Part shown: positions 61,312 to 64,000 of the stretch, piece after piece
How positions within the stretch are numbered: position 1 is the first letter of the stretch
How the letters are laid out: every line of letters begins with the position of its first letter
Notes under the pieces: model-generated
What the model was told of the DNA's origin: nothing
Database searches by the model: none
Seen by the model: the letters and a program-made list of their open reading frames with translations, nothing else
Program-made: the position numbers and the translations under genes
From: Gordonia paraffinivorans NBRC 108238
GTDB lineage: Bacteria; Actinomycetota; Actinomycetes; Mycobacteriales; Mycobacteriaceae
Length of the DNA: 64,000 nt
Direction: 5' to 3'
Assembly: GCF_000344155.1 (NCBI RefSeq)
Contig: NZ_BAOQ01000026.1
Span: 32,907 to 96,906 of the forward strand

Positions 61312-61602
61312 TTAGGTGCGGTAGGCGTGGGCGCGGTGGTCGATCTTGACGATGACGATGGTGTGGTTGGGGTCGTCGATGCGTAGCAGGATGCGGTAGT
61401 CGCCGCGGCGTGCGCTGTGGAGGCCTTCGAGGTCGTCGCGCAGTGGCTTGCTGAGGCGGTGCGGGTTGTCGGCGAGGGGTCCGGAGATGAACTCGATGAC
61501 GGCGTGGACGATGCGGGGTGGGAGTCGCCCGAGGTCGCGGCGTGCGGGGGATGCGACCTCGACGTGGTACGGGTCGGCCGAGTCAGTGGGGTTGTCGCTC
61601 AT
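61312..61602 (-). CDS. RelE/ParE-family toxin
   Basis: A 96-residue toxin of the RelE mRNA-interferase fold: YHVEVASPARRDLGRLPPRI is the first strand-helix, then LSKPLRDDLEGLHSARRGDY and RILLRIDDPNHTIVIVKIDH. The basic core residues typical of RelE (the Arg in RRGDYRIL) are kept, so it is probably active when free. Start overlaps the antitoxin stop (ATGA, 61599-61602). Confidence 0.9.
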   Translation of the reverse strand: MSDNPTDSADPYHVEVASPARRDLGRLPPRIVHAVIEFISGPLADNPHRLSKPLRDDLEGLHSARRGDYRILLRIDDPNHTIVIVKIDHRAHAYRT

Positions 61603-61874
61603 GCCGGCGGCATGCCGTGTTCGGCGCGCAGGTCCTCGAGGGAGACGGTTTGGCCGGCGGCGTACTCGACGTCGGCGGCCGCGACGGCTTCGCGGATGTC
61701 GGCACGTGAGAGCCAGTAGATCGTTTCGTGCAGCGATTCGAGGTCGTCAGCCGACATGAGCACCGCGGCGGGTTTGCCGTGTTTGGTGATCGTGATGATG
61801 TCGTGCGTGGTTTCGGCGCTGTCGATGAGCGCGGAGAGCTTGTCCTTGGCTTCGCCGAGTGGCACTGTCGTCAT
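61599..61874 (-). CDS. Phd/YefM-family antitoxin
   Basis: A 91-residue antitoxin: the N-terminal DNA-binding Phd domain (TTVPLGEAKDKLSALIDSAE, ITITKHGKPAAVLMSADDLE), then a helical C-terminal toxin-neutralising tail. A -10 box TAGACT on the minus strand lies inside the operator at 61881-61897 and ends 6 bases before the ATG, so the mRNA is probably leaderless and autorepressed. Confidence 0.9.
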   Translation of the reverse strand: MTTVPLGEAKDKLSALIDSAETTHDIITITKHGKPAAVLMSADDLESLHETIYWLSRADIREAVAAADVEYAAGQTVSLEDLRAEHGMPPA

Positions 61875-61880
61875 GCCTTC

Positions 61881-61897
61881 AGTCTAGCCGCTAGACT
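61881..61897. promoter_or_regulatory. Toxin-antitoxin operator
   Basis: AGTCTAGCCGCTAGACT is a perfect 7-3-7 palindrome; its minus-strand reading ends in the -10 box TAGACT. The Phd-type antitoxin and its toxin complex would be expected to bind here. Confidence 0.75.
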
Positions 61898-62284
61898 GGC
61901 CAGAAACTAGCCATACTGTTGGCCGATAATGTACGTTATGTCAAGTAAACCACCGCATTATTTACCTGCCCAGAATTCACCCTGATTCCCCCGGGCCTCA
62001 CCGACACGCACACCAACAGGCCTGTCGCACAGTCGCATTCAAATCGGCCGCGCAACACGACTCCTCATCAACCGAACCGTACCCGGCGCAATGAGAGCCT
62101 CAGACCCCGAACAGCACGGACTCAACGGCTCAGGTTCCGGACATGGCGCCGAAGCCAACGCAGCCCAGTCAAGACTTTGCCGAGTCGGTGTAATGCCGGA
62201 CACACCCTGCTGTTCACGCTGCCCAATCAGCCTCGTTCCGCGATAGACTACCTCCCATTCACGCTAATGAATCGGGGGTTTCCA
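61898..62284. other. Gene-free, lower-GC stretch
   Basis: No convincing gene on either strand. The only notable element is the near-palindrome ATAATGTACGTTAT (about 61926-61939). The sequence is visibly less GC-rich than the rest of the window, which suggests a junction of foreign or remodelled DNA between the toxin-antitoxin pair and the membrane-protein cluster. Confidence 0.5.
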
Positions 62285-62754
62285 GTGTTGAATATGAAGG
62301 GTGGGGTGGCGTCACAAGCGCAGCGCCTGATGGTCGCGGGTTGCGCCGCAGCTGCGGTCGCGTTCGGCGTCACGTCTGGAGCGGCCATCGCTGATGCAGG
62401 ACCAAGCTCGTTTGCCGATCGATCGGTGTCGAAGCACACCGCCGATGGATGGCGGATCACTGCCGTGAAAGCGCAGGAAAAGGTGCGTAGCGTACGGCCC
62501 CTCAACCAGTCACCGTGGACTCGTGAGGGCTTCCTGTCGCTACGCGGCGAAGGACGGATCTCGGGTGCTGGCCGGGTGGCGGTGTCCGCGGGCACCGTTA
62601 GCGCCGGCTTCCAGATCGGTTCGGATCCTGGGCAGCGGGCACCGCGATAGCCGGCACCGTGGCATTGGCCGGGTCGCCATTCGTCGCGGTTGCGGCCACT
62701 GGCATTGCTGTCAGCCTATTCGCCTACACTGTCGCGCGAGTATTCTGGAAATGA
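62285..62754 (+). pseudogene. MspA-like porin gene with apparent frameshift
   Basis: From GTG 62285 the frame encodes 121 residues: a signal peptide (QRLMVAGCAAAAVAFGVTSG, cleavage near AIADA) and an MspA-like middle (GWRITAVKAQEKVRSVRPLN, PWTREGFLSLRGEGRISG, TVSAGFQIG). It then stops at 62650 with an unrelated tail. In the -1 frame, sequence continues from the same point as GSWAAGTAIAGTVALAGSPF and a hydrophobic segment ending ARVFWK, stopping at 62754, seven bases before the next gene. Either a frameshift fused or broke the gene, or two overlapping genes exist. ATG starts at 62267 and 62294 are alternatives. The MspA call rests on motif resemblance. Confidence 0.55.
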
Positions 62755-62761
62755 AAATCAC

Positions 62762-63475
62762 GTGAGCGGCAACGAGTATCAGCGACTCCAGAAGTGGCCG
62801 TGGGGTGCTTACGCGGGAACTCTGGTCGGCGCCCTTATGACCGTAGGCACGCTCATCGCGTCACTCCGAGAAGCCCCGGAGCACTCGTGGCAAGTCCTCA
62901 CAGGTGCGGCCTGCGCTGTGGTGATGTTCAGCACGTTAACGCTCATCTCCCTCGCTGTAGCGGTACATGGTCATCCGACGAGGGTGTATTCCGTCAATCC
63001 GAAGTGGATACCGCGTAGCAGGTGGGCGGTCAACATCAATCTATTGCTCCTTCCTTCAGCCGTTGCCACGGCTCCGGGCATCGGCTTGCTCGGAGCCGAG
63101 ATCTACCCGGAACTGTCTCCGTGGCACAGATTCCTGATGATCGTCGGCGTCCTTGTCGGCGTTGCGACACCATTCCTGCTTCTCTGGTATGCGCGTAAGG
63201 CGCTGCGATCCGGCGCGCACTTGTCTCTGCTCGACGACGGCCTTCGGGTCCATACGCCGGTCGGTAAGCACTACTTCATCACCAAAGCCCAACTCTCCCA
63301 GTCGCATATCACGGTCAGGGGTGGCCTGCAGGTAGTGATTCACCCTCCGCCTGACGGATCCCGCGCGGTCACGATCGCCCTCATGAACTACGGCCCCACA
63401 CCAGCCTCGGCGCTCCGCGTTCTCGTCCCCTACCTCGTCGACAACGGTGCGCACGTTCGCAGCACCTGGCTCTGA
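62762..63475 (+). CDS. Membrane protein of unknown function
   Basis: A 237-residue protein with four hydrophobic segments in two hairpins (AYAGTLVGALMTVGTLIASL; AACAVVMFSTLTLISLAVAV; NLLLLPSAVATAPGIGLLGA; LMIVGVLVGVATPFLLLWYA) and a C-terminal cytoplasmic-type domain of about 75 residues with beta character (LRVHTPVGKHYFITKAQLSQ). The plan resembles small bacterial membrane proteins with a PH-like or DUF tail, but no family is recognised. GTG start after the MspA-like region; codon use is less extreme than in the core genes. Confidence 0.7.
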   Translation: MSGNEYQRLQKWPWGAYAGTLVGALMTVGTLIASLREAPEHSWQVLTGAACAVVMFSTLTLISLAVAVHGHPTRVYSVNPKWIPRSRWAVNINLLLLPSAVATAPGIGLLGAEIYPELSPWHRFLMIVGVLVGVATPFLLLWYARKALRSGAHLSLLDDGLRVHTPVGKHYFITKAQLSQSHITVRGGLQVVIHPPPDGSRAVTIALMNYGPTPASALRVLVPYLVDNGAHVRSTWL

Positions 63476-63493
63476 CTGAGAAGCGAGCAAGTG

Positions 63494-63634
63494 ATGCTAG
63501 TGATCGGGGCCCTTCTTACCGGCTTGGGGCTCGCGCTCCTCGCCTGTCGCCCCACAAGCGACACCTCGGGATGCTTCGACGAATCCGGGACCCTGAAAAC
63601 GCCAAGAACGCTCTCCTGGTCACTAGCCGTCTGA
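63494..63634 (+). CDS. Short membrane or lipoprotein-like peptide
   Basis: A 46-residue frame: MLVIGALLTGLGLALLACRP is a hydrophobic helix ending in a lipobox-like LLAC, then a short polar tail with one more Cys. The ATG follows GCGAGCAAGTG with weak ribosome-binding potential. It lies 18 bases after the preceding membrane-protein gene and 9 before the next gene, so it fits an operon of small membrane proteins. No family recognised. Confidence 0.5.
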   Translation: MLVIGALLTGLGLALLACRPTSDTSGCFDESGTLKTPRTLSWSLAV

Positions 63635-63643
63635 GGAACACGA

Positions 63644-63898
63644 ATGACGCTGGCGTCGGCATGGCTGGCCTTCGGCGACAAAGCCGCTGTCGGCGGCGAC
63701 ATTTCACTGTCCCGGTGGCCATCGACTCCGTGGATCATTGTCGGCACTCTGGGTGTGATCTTCTTCGGGGCGACAGCACTCATCGGTATCGCCGTATTGC
63801 TGTTCAACCCAAGCCACCGGACTCTCCCCGAAGAACTCGAGCCAATTCTCAGAGCCCGTTGGCAACCCGACAGCTGGACAGAAGGAGACTCAGCGTAG
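63644..63898 (+). CDS. Small membrane protein of unknown function
   Basis: An 84-residue protein with one clear membrane helix (WIIVGTLGVIFFGATALIGI), a hydrophilic N-terminus and a C-terminal tail NPSHRTLPEELEPILRARWQ. GAGG lies 6-9 bases upstream of the ATG, next to the stop of the previous short frame. Probably the last gene of the 62.7-63.9 kb unit. Confidence 0.6.
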   Translation: MTLASAWLAFGDKAAVGGDISLSRWPSTPWIIVGTLGVIFFGATALIGIAVLLFNPSHRTLPEELEPILRARWQPDSWTEGDSA

Positions 63899-63977
63899 CC
63901 GGGATCGCTGTAGCGCTCGGTGACACACGCCGCGATAGTCACCGGTGACCGGTTTGGCGATCTTCCATAGTCGTGAG

Positions 63978-64000
63978 ATGAACATTCACCCACTGACCAC
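63978..64000 (+). CDS. Possible start of a further gene (cut by the window end)
   Basis: An ATG at 63978 opens a frame (MNIHPLT) that runs to the window end. A -10-like CATAGT (63966-63971) ends 6 bases before it, the same spacing as at other leaderless starts in this window. Too short to identify. Confidence 0.3.

Overview
The window is high-GC actinobacterial DNA. An MspA-type porin remnant, many TetR regulators, GTG starts, ATGA/GTGA gene overlaps and frequent leaderless starts suggest a mycolic-acid bacterium of the Gordonia/Rhodococcus/Mycobacterium group. Gordonia is my best guess; this is inference, because no rRNA or other taxonomic marker is present.

Layout. 1-1.7 kb: truncated membrane protein with a divergent leaderless TetR gene and two matching operators. 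1.8-10.6 kb: carotenoid locus of two convergent operons, idi-crtB-crtI (+) and crtE, crtA-like, cruF-like, GT2, crtI/crtD-like (-), with nearly every junction overlapping. 10.7-19.6 kb: housekeeping and lipid-type genes (alpha-hydroxyacid oxidase, DUF2236 oxygenase, two TetRs, acyl-CoA dehydrogenase/phosphotransferase/SDR, phosphatase, VOC protein). 19.6-28.9 kb: SigG/SigJ-like sigma factor, ROK regulator behind a poly-cysteine leader peptide, DrrAB-like exporter, molybdate regulator plus modABC, adenylate cyclase.

29-55.9 kb is the most unusual part: a catabolic and transport island. A minus-strand operon of 11 genes (crotonase, DUF35, thiolase, acyl-CoA dehydrogenase, phosphotransferase, acyl-CoA dehydrogenase, two SDRs, acyl-CoA ligase, EthD, MBL hydrolase) runs back to back with two SnoaL-fold genes. 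Next comes a plus-strand operon with an ABC importer that has three paralogous binding lipoproteins, interleaved with SDRs and an old-yellow-enzyme reductase. A third acyl-CoA dehydrogenase and a TetR follow, and a ketosteroid-dehydrogenase-like flavoprotein sits at the left edge. Eight copies of a 13-bp pseudopalindrome, consensus TGAACTNAGTTCA, lie in five promoter or junction regions of this island and mark it as one regulon, probably controlled by the TetR at 53850-54473. The substrate is unknown; a cyclic acid, terpenoid or steroid-like compound is the best guess.

55.9-60.7 kb: a protein with two TetR domains, divergent from a strongly codon-biased fadA-fadB operon. 60.7-64 kb: an accessory-looking tail with a decayed gene, a RelE/Phd toxin-antitoxin pair with its operator, a frameshifted MspA-like gene and a row of small membrane proteins of unknown function. 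No tRNA, rRNA, CRISPR array or insertion sequence was recognised.
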